A stretch of DNA of 64,000 bases. Origin: an uncultured Pseudomonadota bacterium (GTDB lineage: Bacteria; Myxococcota_A; UBA796; SXON01). The notes under the pieces were generated by a model, which was not told the origin of the DNA, searched no databases, and saw nothing but the letters and a program-made list of their open reading frames with translations. The translations under genes were made by a program, and so were the position numbers. Each line of letters begins with the position of its first letter. Within the stretch, counting starts at the first letter, position 1. The stretch spans positions 1 to 64,000 of the forward strand of contig CAITDR010000124.1 in NCBI GenBank assembly GCA_903891165.1, written 5' to 3'. Below are positions 1 through 9,889 of this stretch, one piece after another.

Positions 1-442
1 CGTCGCCATCGGTATCCACACCATCGTCGTAGGTGGTCTGGTTCAGGTAGGTATCTGCCAGATTGAAGATGACCTCACCCAGGTTTCGGGTGGTCACCGT
101 GCTACTGTGCGTGGTAACGGTAGCCAGCTTGGCGCTCAGCTCAGCATAGGAGCTTCCCACGGGGACAATCGGGTAGTAGGTGTCGTCCCCCGCATTCGGG
201 CTGGTGCCGACCACGCCAAAATGCGCCCAGTCAAAGTGCCGGGCCACCGCATCGATGGCATCTTTCGCGTCTTCCAGGCAGCTTGTGGAGGAGCTGCCGT
301 CGCAAGGGCTGTCCATGGACGCCGAGAGGTCCAGAACAAAAATCACCGTCGGCGGCACCCGCTCGATGTCGGAGAGCAGCTCATCGGTGCCCGCAGAGCC
401 GGCAAAGACAAGAGAAGGAAGCATCAACGCGAGCAAGGTCAT
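1..442 (-). CDS. PilY1-like / VWA-domain secreted protein (partial, truncated by window start)
   Basis: Reverse-strand reading from ATG at 442: MTLLALMLPSLVFAGSAGTDELLSDIERVPPTVIFVLDLSASMDSPCDGSSS...; signal peptide plus VWA DxSxS motif; upstream of PilX/W/V/FimT-like genes; no stop before window edge. Confidence 0.75.
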   Translation of the reverse strand, partial: MTLLALMLPSLVFAGSAGTDELLSDIERVPPTVIFVLDLSASMDSPCDGSSSTSCLEDAKDAIDAVARHFDWAHFGVVGTSPNAGDDTYYPIVPVGSSYAELSAKLATVTTHSSTVTTRNLGEVIFNLADTYLNQTTYDDGVDTDGD

Positions 443-450
443 CGTCTACC

Positions 451-1044
451 TCAGCGGATCTTGCAGGGTCCCTGAACCACCTTGCGGATGGTAGAGACCA
501 CAGTAGCCTGGATGGGGTTGGCGGCCCTCTGGCCGTAGTCTGCAGAGGAAGTAGGCGGGCGGAACCAGCCTTCCGACTTCATATCCCAATAGTCCGAACG
601 GAAGGACTGCCGACCCTGTTCGGTGCTGTAGCCCGGCGGGGGGCCGGAGCACTTCGAAAAGACTGCGTCCACCCGATAGGTTCCCTGGTTCATCACAAAT
701 TCAGTGCCGACGAACATCGCCTCGGCGTCGTCGCCCGAACCGGTAGAGGAAGGGACAAAAAAGCCGCCGGTATCAGCCGTATCCCAGCCTTCGTCGGCGG
801 GCTGTTCGTGCTCCAGCTGGAAGCGTGCGTGGGCGGTGCCCGCATCGGCGGCATTCATGACCACCATGTGGCGCTGGTTCGTCAACGCGATGCGCTGATC
901 CACACCAGCCACCGAAAGGGAGGTTGCCCCTATCACAGTGAGCACCGCAATCAGCACCAGGGCCACAAGCATGGCATAGCCCTGCCGGCCGCGAAAGAGC
1001 GGTGCGGGAGGGCGGAAGGGGCCAGACTTCATGGGCGTCCTCAT
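451..1044 (-). CDS. PilX-like type IV pilus minor pilin/assembly protein
   Basis: N-terminal RQGYAMLVALVLIAVLTVIGATSLSVAGVDQRIALTNQRHMVVMNAADAG resembles PilX N-terminus; position in pilin cluster. Confidence 0.75.
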   Translation of the reverse strand: MRTPMKSGPFRPPAPLFRGRQGYAMLVALVLIAVLTVIGATSLSVAGVDQRIALTNQRHMVVMNAADAGTAHARFQLEHEQPADEGWDTADTGGFFVPSSTGSGDDAEAMFVGTEFVMNQGTYRVDAVFSKCSGPPPGYSTEQGRQSFRSDYWDMKSEGWFRPPTSSADYGQRAANPIQATVVSTIRKVVQGPCKIR

Positions 1045-2126
1045 GGCATATTCTGGATGCGCATATTCCGTACCATGACCTCAGTGCTCAGGGTCTGCCG
1101 GAAATAGTTGTCTTCGGTGCCACCGGCACTGTTATCGGCCAGCGCCGGCCGAGCACTCATCCGCAGGCGCTGCGGATCCTCGCGACTGGACTTCACCACA
1201 AAGCTCACCCGGATCATGTAGACGTCATCCGGGTCGTCACTTTCGATGGAATTGTTGTAGTCGTCGATACTATTCACCCAGTCCAGGGCGGCCGTGCAGT
1301 TGGTGCCACCAATGGGGGAACGCAGACAATACTCGATCTGCATGTCCTCGATGTGGTCCACTACCGGTACGTCGTTGCCATCCGGCGAGGAGAAGTCCAG
1401 GTCCATCATGAGCACGGGGTGCTCGGCGCTGCCCGCCCCCATGCCGTCAGTTTCATTGGCATCCACATAAAAGGTTGCCACTTCCGCGCGGGAGCAGGTC
1501 ATCACCAGGGGCAAGTTGCCGCCACACAGGCTGTCGTAGTCCACGAAGGCGCTCTGGTTGGAGCTGACGTAGACTTCGCCCAAGGTGGCGTCCACCGCGG
1601 TGATCATCCAGAGGTAGCTGCGATATTCGCCAACCGCCGCGTAGTCCAGGCACATGATGGTCTCCCCCGCCTGAAGAGCGCCAAGCCGCGCCGCATTGTT
1701 GAAGGCGGTGGGCTCAAAAGTCAGCGTGGTTGTTCCACAATCCGGGGCAGACCTCGACGTGGTGTTCATGGTCAGGCCCGGCTCCATCGTCACCAGGGTG
1801 ATCGCGTCGGAGCCGTTGGGACCCAGGCCATTGTAGGAGATGATCGCGGGCAGCGGTGCACTGCCATTGGCCGCTCCGTTGGTAAAGCCCAAAAGGCCAA
1901 AGGTACGCCCGGAAGTCCCGTAGCCAGCCATACGCGCGGTGCGGGTCAGCACGTCGGTGGCCAGTCGGAGGTTCTGGTGCATCTCCATCTGGATGTCCTG
2001 ATAGAGCAGCTGCTTGGTCTGGTTGGTGAAGACGTTGTAGATGGCACCCACAACAAAAACACCAATGGCGACGGCAATGATCAGCTCGATCAGGGTGAAG
2101 CCGGAGCGGGCAGCGCGCTTCAACAT
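1041..2126 (-). CDS. PilW-like prepilin with N-terminal cleavage/methylation motif
   Basis: MLKRAARSGFTLIELIIAVAIGVFVVGAIYNVFTNQTKQLLYQDIQMEMHQNLRLATDVLTRTARMAGYG; class III signal GFTLIEL. Start chosen at 2126, not the longer ORF start. Confidence 0.85.
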   Translation of the reverse strand: MLKRAARSGFTLIELIIAVAIGVFVVGAIYNVFTNQTKQLLYQDIQMEMHQNLRLATDVLTRTARMAGYGTSGRTFGLLGFTNGAANGSAPLPAIISYNGLGPNGSDAITLVTMEPGLTMNTTSRSAPDCGTTTLTFEPTAFNNAARLGALQAGETIMCLDYAAVGEYRSYLWMITAVDATLGEVYVSSNQSAFVDYDSLCGGNLPLVMTCSRAEVATFYVDANETDGMGAGSAEHPVLMMDLDFSSPDGNDVPVVDHIEDMQIEYCLRSPIGGTNCTAALDWVNSIDDYNNSIESDDPDDVYMIRVSFVVKSSREDPQRLRMSARPALADNSAGGTEDNYFRQTLSTEVMVRNMRIQNMP

Positions 2127-2620
2127 TAGGAGTCCCGGAAGCGGAAGGAAGAAACGGTGGTTCCGTGGTAGAAGCCCGTCGCCACGTCCTCGTAGTTGCA
2201 GCGCACCCGCAGACGTAGCCAGGTGGAGTCCGCGTCCATCGGCGTGACATCCCAGGAGACGGAGTACATCACCGGCCCCAGGCTCACATCGTCGTTGTTC
2301 GCGGCATTCACTTCCACCCCGGTGCCCTGCTCCAGTGCACTCCACATATCGTAGTCCGCATCGCTCATTCCGGCATCCTGCAGCGAGGTGGGCTGGCTGG
2401 TGGCGGTCCAGTCGGCGGCCTGCAGCCGCTCCATCTGGGTCTGGGCGAGGTAGGTGCAATCGGTCAGGCGCCGGGCATTCATGTTGGAGCGAACGGCCTG
2501 AGCGTGGAATCCAAACATCACGATCAGCGACGCACCGAGGAGCGCCGAGGCCACCATAACTTCGACCAGGGTGAACCCGCGGGTAGAAGCCGTCCGACGA
2601 TGGAAGAGGGAGCGGTTCAT
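2126..2620 (-). CDS. PilV-like prepilin
   Basis: MNRSLFHRRTASTRGFTLVEVMVASALLGASLIVMFGFHAQAVRSNMNARRLTDCTYLAQTQMERL; GFTLVE prepilin motif; overlaps neighbouring genes by 1-4 bp. Confidence 0.8.
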   Translation of the reverse strand: MNRSLFHRRTASTRGFTLVEVMVASALLGASLIVMFGFHAQAVRSNMNARRLTDCTYLAQTQMERLQAADWTATSQPTSLQDAGMSDADYDMWSALEQGTGVEVNAANNDDVSLGPVMYSVSWDVTPMDADSTWLRLRVRCNYEDVATGFYHGTTVSSFRFRDS

Positions 2621-3405
2621 GGCGCGGTCGCCTCCGCGGCGCCCACTGGATTTCCAGGGAGCAAGGTTCGTTTTCCGGTCTCGATCCGGATCATCCCGGT
2701 GCGGCTGATGCGCAAGTCCGCTCTCCCCATGCCTCCATCGAAGGAAGCACGTTTGTTGATCAGGGTCAAGGTGATGTAGCCAGAGCTGAAGTCCGCCGGT
2801 GGATTTTCGATCCAGCCTCGCGGGGAGAAGACGATGGCCTTGGCGCAGTTCAGCCCCGGCCCCACGAGGCTGGGACCGTCGGCGAGGCTGATCCAGGGAC
2901 TCTCCATCGATCCTCCAGGATAGAGGCTGCGTTCTCCCAGACCGTCGTCCACTACCCCGTTCTCGTTGGGGGGCAGGGTGTCCCACTCGGAGCTCAGCCC
3001 CGAGCGGTTTCCGATCTGAAGCAGCCATTCACCGCCTTGAGGCTCCGTCGGATCCAATGCCGCGTCGGCAGAGACCAGCACAAGGCGAGTCTGCCGGTTG
3101 CTGTAGATCGCCAGCGAGCGTAGCTGCTGGAGATCGGCATGGAGAAGGCGGGAAATCTTCAAGAGACGGTACTGGGCGAGAGAGGTCTGAACTGCATACC
3201 AGCCGATGGAGGACAGAATCGCGAGAATCGCGATCACGATCGCCAGCTCTGGAAAGGTAAAGCCTGCCTTGCCACTCCTTTGGCATGCAAGAATGGGGCC
3301 AGGAAGCTCAAGAGTGGAGGTAGAGGGGGCAGCACGGCTTCCAAGCGTGCTATCGGCAACGCTACCGATGCCCCTCCGCCAATGGGGTGGGAAAAAACTA
3401 CCCAC
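2617..3405 (-). CDS. FimT/GspH-like pseudopilin
   Basis: GKAGFTFPELAIVIAILAILSSIGWYAVQTSLAQYRLLKISRLLHADLQQLRSLAIYSNRQTRLVL; start uncertain (prepilin motif lies about 45 aa in). Confidence 0.75.
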   Translation of the reverse strand: MGSFFPPHWRRGIGSVADSTLGSRAAPSTSTLELPGPILACQRSGKAGFTFPELAIVIAILAILSSIGWYAVQTSLAQYRLLKISRLLHADLQQLRSLAIYSNRQTRLVLVSADAALDPTEPQGGEWLLQIGNRSGLSSEWDTLPPNENGVVDDGLGERSLYPGGSMESPWISLADGPSLVGPGLNCAKAIVFSPRGWIENPPADFSSGYITLTLINKRASFDGGMGRADLRISRTGMIRIETGKRTLLPGNPVGAAEATAP

Positions 3406-4198
3406 CTGGGGACTTCCTTCCCTGGTTCACCGGGCAAAGATCGTCTACCGCCCCCCGGCGTCGCTGGATCAAGCGCCGGGCCTGCTGCACCTCGCCGGGC
3501 AGCACCCCCATCGCTTCCGCCTCATCCAGGTTCCGACTGGCTTCCTCCAAAACCTCGTAGATGGGTGGCGCGGTCTCGGCGCAGCGCTCTCGATCCACAC
3601 GATCCGCCGTCACCGCTGTAAGCGCCCGTGCCCGGCTAAGCAGCGCGAGCAATTTTCCCCGTTTATCTTGTGCTTTCTGTAGGGCCAACGTAGCCGCGTC
3701 TACCGCCTCCGGCGCCCGTTCCAGCGCCAGCAGCGCCTCGGCACGGCCCTGCAGCAGTACCGATCGGTCGGGTTGCACCAACAGCAGCTGATCAAAACGG
3801 ACCAAAGCTTCCGCCGGTTGTCCTGTAGAAAGCTCTAAAATTCCGAGACTCTGCTGGGTAGCGGCGTCGTCCGGCGCAAGGGCAAGTGCCTCTTCAAACC
3901 TCTTGCGGGCCATCGCCGGGTTGCCCTCCGCCATGGCCACACTGCCCAGGCCCCGGTAGCATGCAGCATAGTCGGGATGTTGGCGTAGACACTGATCAAA
4001 AGAGGAACGTGCCGGCTCGATCTGCCCGGCGAGGTGCCAGGTCCAGCCCAGACCGTACAGGGCCTCGGCGTTGCCGGGCTCTTTTTGGAGGGCTGCTCGC
4101 CAGGATGCCTCGGCGGCCACCAGATCCCCTTCCTCTAACGCCTCTTTTCCAGCGCGGATGTCCGCACCGACGCCGCAGGCCACAAGCCAGAAGATCAT
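3398..4198 (-). CDS. TPR-repeat lipoprotein-like protein
   Basis: [17 protein letters not shown]...; repeated NAEALYGLGWTWHLAGQIEPARSSFDQCLRQHPDYAACYRGLGSVAMAEGN motifs. Confidence 0.75.
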   Translation of the reverse strand: MIFWLVACGVGADIRAGKEALEEGDLVAAEASWRAALQKEPGNAEALYGLGWTWHLAGQIEPARSSFDQCLRQHPDYAACYRGLGSVAMAEGNPAMARKRFEEALALAPDDAATQQSLGILELSTGQPAEALVRFDQLLLVQPDRSVLLQGRAEALLALERAPEAVDAATLALQKAQDKRGKLLALLSRARALTAVTADRVDRERCAETAPPIYEVLEEASRNLDEAEAMGVLPGEVQQARRLIQRRRGAVDDLCPVNQGRKSPGG

Positions 4199-5574
4199 CC
4201 AACCTCCAGGCCGTACTCACGGATCTTATACAAAAGTGCTTTGTAGGACAGCTCCAGGATACGCGCCGCTGCCGCCTTGTTTCCAGAGGTACGCTGCATG
4301 GCCCGCTGAATCAGATCGCGCTCCAGTGCCGCGGTACGCTGTGGGATCGAGAGCAGGTCCCCCTCCACCGTGGGCGTGGCGGGAGGCTGCTCGCGAATGT
4401 TCACGGGCAGGTCCTCCACCGTGATGTGGTTCCGGTCGCAAAGCAAAATTGCACGTTCTAAAGTATTTTCGAGCTGACGGACATTTCCGGGCCATCGGCA
4501 CAGCAGAAGTGTTCTCATCGCCTCGGGTTCGACGGTGGGCCGGAGCAGACGCAGGCGCTGGCAGAGGCTGCCAATCAGGTGCTCGACCAGGAGCGGTACA
4601 TCTTCGGGGCGCTCCCGCAGCGGCGGCAGGTGCAGGTGCACTACCGCAAGGCGGTAGTAGAGATCTTCGCGGAAGGCCGGCGGCATCAAAGAGCGGGCGG
4701 TGGCGGCCACGATTCGTACATCCAGCTCCACATCGGCACGCGCGCCCAGACGACGCACCTTGCCGTCCTCTAAAACCCGAAGGAGCTTGGCCTGCAGCCC
4801 CAACGGCAGCTCCCCGATCTCGTCCAGAAAGAGGGTGCCCCCGTGGGCATCCTCAAAAAGACCCGGTTTATTGCCAACTGCGCCGGTAAAGGCCCCCCGC
4901 ATGTAGCCGAACAGCTCACTCTCCAGGAGATTTTCGGGGATAGCCGCACAATTCACCGCCACAAAGGCGCGCTCCCGCCGAGGTGAGAGCCGATGCAGGG
5001 CACGGGCACACAGCTCCTTGCCGGTGCCACTCTCGCCGGTGATCAGCACCGTGGTGTCGTAGGGTGCCACGCGCTCCAGCATCCGCAGGGCGGGCTGAAT
5101 AGCAGGTGCACGGCCTACAAATCCCTCTACAGGTTCGCCTACACGTTCGGAGAGGCGTGCGTTCTCCAACGCAAGACGCCCCCGATCGCGGGCCAGGTTC
5201 TCGCGCTCCTCCAGCTTCCGCAGGGTGAGCACCACCTCGTCCGGGGTCAGGGGCTTGGGAATATAGTCGTAGGCCCCCCGGCGTACGGCCTCCAGCGCCG
5301 CCTCGGTGCCACCGTAGGCGCTCATCATGATCACCGGAGGCGCTTCGGGAGGCAGCTGACTTAGGAAGGTCAAGCCATCCATTTCCGGCATACGGATGTC
5401 GCAAAGCACCACATCTGCTCCGCGAACCAACGGAAGCGCGTCACGACCATTGGGGGCACCCAACACCTGATAGCCGGCCCGGGTCAGGACCAGCTTCAGC
5501 ATGTGGCGGATGTTTTCTTCGTCATCCACCACCAGGACCCGGAGGGAGGGTGGCACCTGGACATGATAGCTCAA
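4195..5574 (-). CDS. Sigma-54-dependent response regulator (NtrC family)
   Basis: REC ([13 protein letters not shown]), AAA+ sigma-54 domain ([29 protein letters not shown]), C-terminal FIS-type HTH ([25 protein letters not shown]). Confidence 0.93.
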   Translation of the reverse strand: MSYHVQVPPSLRVLVVDDEENIRHMLKLVLTRAGYQVLGAPNGRDALPLVRGADVVLCDIRMPEMDGLTFLSQLPPEAPPVIMMSAYGGTEAALEAVRRGAYDYIPKPLTPDEVVLTLRKLEERENLARDRGRLALENARLSERVGEPVEGFVGRAPAIQPALRMLERVAPYDTTVLITGESGTGKELCARALHRLSPRRERAFVAVNCAAIPENLLESELFGYMRGAFTGAVGNKPGLFEDAHGGTLFLDEIGELPLGLQAKLLRVLEDGKVRRLGARADVELDVRIVAATARSLMPPAFREDLYYRLAVVHLHLPPLRERPEDVPLLVEHLIGSLCQRLRLLRPTVEPEAMRTLLLCRWPGNVRQLENTLERAILLCDRNHITVEDLPVNIREQPPATPTVEGDLLSIPQRTAALERDLIQRAMQRTSGNKAAAARILELSYKALLYKIREYGLEVG

Positions 5575-5578
5575 GCCG

Positions 5579-6847
5579 ATGGCACCGCCCCGTCTGCTGC
5601 AGCTGGTCCACGGCTACCCGCCCGAACAACGGGCAGGAACCGAAGTCTACGCGCAGCGGGTGGCGGCGGGTCTGCAGGCGCGCGGGTGGCAGGTGCACAC
5701 CGTGGCGGCGCACCGGGAGCCCGGCGCCGCCCTCTATGCCGAGCGCCGGGAGCCGGGGCTCTTGCGGGTGGTGCAGAACCGGCCCTTCCGGGGGCTGGCA
5801 GCGGCAGAGTCTGACCCAATCATGGATCGAATTATCGAGCGGGAGATCGAAAAATTCAGACCAGATCTGGTCCATGTGCAGCACCTGCTCTTTCTTTCGA
5901 CCAGCTTCCGTTGTGCAGTGCCGATGATCTGGACCCTTCATGATGCCTGGGGCTGGTGCCCGGCCGGGGGGCTTTTGTTGAAGGAAGGACGCCCCTGTTC
6001 CGGGCCTTCGGCCGCCTGTGTGACCTGTGCGGGGGCCTGGGGCAGCGAGCCTGCGGCAGCGGAACAACTCATCGGACTTGCAGGTCGGTTGAGTTTTCTG
6101 GCCTCAACGGGGCAGATGCATCGGCTGTGGAAACGTTTGCCCGTGCGCTTGCGTGCACGCTTGCCTTCGCGACCAACCGTGCTGACGCAGGGGCATGTGG
6201 ACCGGCGCCAGGAGGCCCTGAAAACATTCGCAGGGCGTTGTGCACGGTTATTGTCTCCGAGTCGCTATCTTGCGGAGAAGGCGGAGGCGGCGGGTCTCGG
6301 TCCTGTGGAGCTGCTGCCCCAGGGGGTGGACGCCCCGAACCTGCCTGAACTTCCGCGAGACTACCTGCTCTTTCTGGGCACACTTGCCCCCCATAAGAAC
6401 CCGATCCTGGTGCGGGAGGCATGGAAAAAATCCGGCTCTCCCCTCCCCTTACGTATCGTCGGTCCGCCGGGCTCAGATCTGGGCTACCTGCGGCAGCTGG
6501 AGACGGGCCAACCGCGCCCGGAGGCTGCCGTTGCCGACCCTTTTCCGCTACTTCGCGGTGCAAAAGCCCTGGTTCTGGGATCGATCTGGCCCGAGAATGC
6601 GCCGCTGGTCATCCGCGAGGCGCAGGCGGTGGGCACCCCGGTGATTGCGCCGGACATCGGGGGGATTCCCGAGCTGGATCCGTCCTGTCTCTACCCCCCC
6701 GGCAACCTGGAAGTGCTGGCGGCCTGCATCCGGGATGCCGGATCGCTGCCTCCTCCTCCGCCTCCCCCCTCCTTTTCTGCCCACCTCGATGCCCTGGAAA
6801 AGCACTACTTTTTGCTGGGAGCAGGACGACCGGCCCGACGTGCTTAG
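5579..6847 (+). CDS. Glycosyltransferase, GT4-like
   Basis: LLQLVHGYPPEQRAGTEVYAQRVAAGLQARGWQVHTV...; C-terminal ENAPLVIREAQAVGTPVIAPDIGGIPEL. Confidence 0.88.
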   Translation: MAPPRLLQLVHGYPPEQRAGTEVYAQRVAAGLQARGWQVHTVAAHREPGAALYAERREPGLLRVVQNRPFRGLAAAESDPIMDRIIEREIEKFRPDLVHVQHLLFLSTSFRCAVPMIWTLHDAWGWCPAGGLLLKEGRPCSGPSAACVTCAGAWGSEPAAAEQLIGLAGRLSFLASTGQMHRLWKRLPVRLRARLPSRPTVLTQGHVDRRQEALKTFAGRCARLLSPSRYLAEKAEAAGLGPVELLPQGVDAPNLPELPRDYLLFLGTLAPHKNPILVREAWKKSGSPLPLRIVGPPGSDLGYLRQLETGQPRPEAAVADPFPLLRGAKALVLGSIWPENAPLVIREAQAVGTPVIAPDIGGIPELDPSCLYPPGNLEVLAACIRDAGSLPPPPPPPSFSAHLDALEKHYFLLGAGRPARRA

Positions 6848-6866
6848 GTTGAGAGCGGGAGGCAGG

Positions 6867-7289
6867 ATGGAACCGTTGGTGGACCGCATCAGCGACTATC
6901 TGGTGCAGATGGACATCGACCCAGAACCCACAGAGGAAGGGATTTTTCTGGTCCGCTATGGCTCTGCGGTGGTGATGATCTCCACTTTTACGCACGAGGG
7001 CCAGGACTATGTGCGCCTTGCGGCGGTGCTGTTGTTGGGCTTCCGACCCAAGCTGGAGCTGCTGACGCGCCTTCTACGCCTGAACTCCCATGTTCTGATG
7101 GGATCTTTTCAGCTTTTTGAAGATGAGACGCTCTGCTTCACCCATACGCTGGTGGCCAAAGGACTGGACCTCGCGACCTTCCGCCATGCCCTCCTCTATG
7201 TGGGCCGTGTCGCGGACGATCACGACGAGGCGCTGCAGGCCCTGGGTGGCGGCGAGCGGATGGAAGAAATTTTGGATGCCCCAACCTAG
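6867..7289 (+). CDS. YbjN-domain-like protein
   Basis: MEPLVDRISDYLVQMDIDPEPTEEGIFLVRYGSAVVMISTFTHEGQDYVRLAAVLL...; start placed at 6867. Confidence 0.6.
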   Translation: MEPLVDRISDYLVQMDIDPEPTEEGIFLVRYGSAVVMISTFTHEGQDYVRLAAVLLLGFRPKLELLTRLLRLNSHVLMGSFQLFEDETLCFTHTLVAKGLDLATFRHALLYVGRVADDHDEALQALGGGERMEEILDAPT

Positions 7290-7297
7290 GAGGAAGA

Positions 7298-7651
7298 ATG
7301 CCGGGAACGGTGTACAAGGCTGGATCGTCGGTGGTGCTGGGCCGCTGGGATGGCGAGCGCCTGTATGAGGGTGCAAGTATGACCCAGGTGGCGAATCGGA
7401 AGGGGGAGCGTGTCTACAAAGGTGCTGGACAGACGCAACTTTTTCGCATCACCCGCGGAAGTTTCTACGCCGGAAACAGCAGCGAGGTGGCCTGGAGGAT
7501 CAACAATGGCATGGTCTACAAGGGCAATTCCTCGGAGGTGGCTTGGCGTCTGCGCGGCGATCAGCTGTACAAAGGCTCCGCACCCTTTTTGAAGGGAGAG
7601 GGTTGTACCGATGAGGAGCTGGTGCTGGCCGGGCTTTTATTGGGGAGCTGA
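7298..7651 (+). CDS. Small beta-repeat protein, 4-fold beta-flower-like
   Basis: Repeats GERVYKGAGQTQLFRITRGSFYAGNSSEVAWRINNGMVYKGNSSEVAWRLRGDQLYKGSA; GGAGG RBS upstream. Confidence 0.65.
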   Translation: MPGTVYKAGSSVVLGRWDGERLYEGASMTQVANRKGERVYKGAGQTQLFRITRGSFYAGNSSEVAWRINNGMVYKGNSSEVAWRLRGDQLYKGSAPFLKGEGCTDEELVLAGLLLGS

Positions 7652-7656
7652 TAGCC

Positions 7657-8334
7657 TTATCGTAGGCCGTACATCGCATCCAACACGGCGACGGTGATGT
7701 TGCACCAGGCATGAAAGAAGGCGCCCGCCAGGGTGCTGCCGGTCTTTTCCCGCAGCCAGCCAAAGAGCAGCGCCGGGAAGAAGATCGCGAAGTGCCACCA
7801 GCGAAAGGTCACGATGGAATGACCGAAGGCAAAGATGATCGCGGTAAGGGGCAAGCTCCAGCCCACCGCCACCCCGAAAAGTGTCCAGGGTCGGGGGAGG
7901 AGCTCGTTCAGCCGCCCCTGAAGGTAGCCGCGATAGAAAAACTCTTCAGGAACCGCCACAAAAAAGAGGTGGTAGGGGATGAGGAGCCAGGCGTCTTTGG
8001 GCAGCCGCAGATCAGGGGCGTAGCCAAAGATCAGGCTCTGGTAGAGGTGGTAGCCTAAAAGCCAGGGCACGATGATGATGGCAATCACTTTGCCTGCCTC
8101 GATCGCCGCTTCTTTCCACGCAGGCCCATCCGAGAAGGCCGGCAGCGCCAGCCCATAGCCATCGGGATCCACCCCCCGATAGCGGCACAGATAGACAGGC
8201 GCATAGACAAACAAAAAGGGGACCAGGGCGAGGACCACCTCGTGAACGCCCAGATCGTGCAGGACCACCACCCCCCGGATGGCCAGCAGGGTGCCCAGCC
8301 ACAACAGCCCCAGCTCGATCGCCAGCTTCTTCAC
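7657..8334 (-). CDS. CPBP family intramembrane glutamic endopeptidase
   Basis: Motifs PEEFFYRGYLQGRL, FGHSIVTF and FFHAWCN; several TM helices. Confidence 0.88.
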   Translation of the reverse strand: MKKLAIELGLLWLGTLLAIRGVVVLHDLGVHEVVLALVPFLFVYAPVYLCRYRGVDPDGYGLALPAFSDGPAWKEAAIEAGKVIAIIIVPWLLGYHLYQSLIFGYAPDLRLPKDAWLLIPYHLFFVAVPEEFFYRGYLQGRLNELLPRPWTLFGVAVGWSLPLTAIIFAFGHSIVTFRWWHFAIFFPALLFGWLREKTGSTLAGAFFHAWCNITVAVLDAMYGLR

Positions 8335-9155
8335 CGAGGCACGCCGTTCGTACTTCCGCTGCGGTAGCCCTCCAGATCCAGGGTCACAAAGGCGAAGCCC
8401 TCGGCCTTACAGGCCCCCACCACCGCCTCCCGGAGATCCCCACCGGCCAGCAAGGGCAACTGTTCCAAAGCCAGCTCGATGCGCAAAATCTCCGTCGTAC
8501 CTGCTTCGTGGTAGCGTACCCGGAAGCCCCGAAAGCCCAGCGTCCGCAGAAGACTTTCAATACGCCCCACCCTCGTGACTCTCTCCAGAGTCACGCGTGT
8601 TCCCACCGCAAAACGGGAACCCAGACAGGCAAAGGAGGGCTTGTCCCATAGTGGCAGGCCCAGGGCCAGTGCCGCGGCACGTACCTCCACCTTGGTCAAC
8701 CCGGCTTCGACCAGTGGATGCCGCACGGCCTGCTCGGCCGCCGCCTTCAGACCGGGGCGGTGGCCGCCCAGATCATCGACGATGGTGCCATCTGCTACCC
8801 AACGCAACCCCAGGCTTTTTGCCCGGTCCGTACACAGTTGAAACAGCTCGGTTTTACAAAAATAGCAGCGATCCCCGCCGTTGCGGGCATAACCTTCCCG
8901 CTCCAGCTCTGCGGAGTCCACGATCACGTGCCGCGCTCCGATAGAGGCTGCAAAAATGGCGGCTTCATCGGCCTCTTCTGCGGGAAGGGTCGGCGACGTA
9001 GCCGTCAGACCTACCGCTCCCTCCCCCAGCTCCTGCACGGCCACCTTCAGCACCAGCGCCGAGTCCACACCACCCGAGAAAGCCACCAATACCTGACCCA
9101 TCTCCCGCAGGACAGCTCGCAGGTTTTCCAGACGTTGCTCCAAAACTACTTCCAT
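8331..9155 (-). CDS. larE: ATP-dependent sacrificial sulfur transferase LarE
   Basis: PP-loop VAFSGGVDSALVLKVA; CYFCKTELF; KPSFACLGSRFAVGTRVT. Confidence 0.9.
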   Translation of the reverse strand: MEVVLEQRLENLRAVLREMGQVLVAFSGGVDSALVLKVAVQELGEGAVGLTATSPTLPAEEADEAAIFAASIGARHVIVDSAELEREGYARNGGDRCYFCKTELFQLCTDRAKSLGLRWVADGTIVDDLGGHRPGLKAAAEQAVRHPLVEAGLTKVEVRAAALALGLPLWDKPSFACLGSRFAVGTRVTLERVTRVGRIESLLRTLGFRGFRVRYHEAGTTEILRIELALEQLPLLAGGDLREAVVGACKAEGFAFVTLDLEGYRSGSTNGVPR

Positions 9156-9877
9156 GGGTGCACCCGTACCAACATCCCCATCTCCAGCGCCAGCTCCGCC
9201 TGCGCCGACCCGTTACGAACGGCCAATTCCAGCCTACCGGTAGAGCCGGTGAGCGCCAGGGCCTCCCCCGGCGCGACCGCACCATAGCTCACAAAAACCG
9301 GCAGGGAGCGGTCGGCCACCTCTACCTCGCCCACGTCGATACCCCGAAGCGAGGTGATCGCATTTCCATAGCCATCAAAGTACAGGATCTCTCCTTCGCC
9401 ATCCTTGGCCTCTGGCAGAGAGAGCCGCTGGGGATCCGACACCGGGTGGCCCAGGCGGCCTGGCTCCTGCCCGGCGGCCAGCTTCGCAGCCACCGGCGCA
9501 AAAAGATCACGCCCATGAAAAGTGCGCGAAGCAAGAGGCTCTTTAACGGCGATCTCCCACCACTCCCCGTCGGGAAGCAGGCTCAAAAGTCCGTTGTCCG
9601 GTCCCACAAAAAGACGACCCGCGCTACGCAGGATCACCGGGCGACGCGGCCCTCCCACGCCGGGATCCACCACACATAAAAATACCGTACCCTCCGGAAA
9701 ATAGCGCCAGGCCGACTCCAGAAAGAGGGCGCCAGTGCGCACGTCCTGGGGCGGCACCCCGTGGCTGAGATCCACCAAGGTTAAGGTAGGAAGAAGGTGG
9801 AGCATCACCCCCTTCATCACCCCCACGTAGGGATCGGTCAGGCCAAAATCGCTCAGCAGCACGACAACAGGAGGCAA
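9146..9877 (-). CDS. SAM hydroxide adenosyltransferase (DUF62 family)
   Basis: VVLLSDFGLTDPYVGVMKGVM; VDLSHGVPPQDV; VVDPGVGGPRRPV; FVGPDNGLLS. Confidence 0.92.
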   Translation of the reverse strand: MPPVVVLLSDFGLTDPYVGVMKGVMLHLLPTLTLVDLSHGVPPQDVRTGALFLESAWRYFPEGTVFLCVVDPGVGGPRRPVILRSAGRLFVGPDNGLLSLLPDGEWWEIAVKEPLASRTFHGRDLFAPVAAKLAAGQEPGRLGHPVSDPQRLSLPEAKDGEGEILYFDGYGNAITSLRGIDVGEVEVADRSLPVFVSYGAVAPGEALALTGSTGRLELAVRNGSAQAELALEMGMLVRVHPWK

Positions 9878-9889
9878 AGATGCTCCGAA

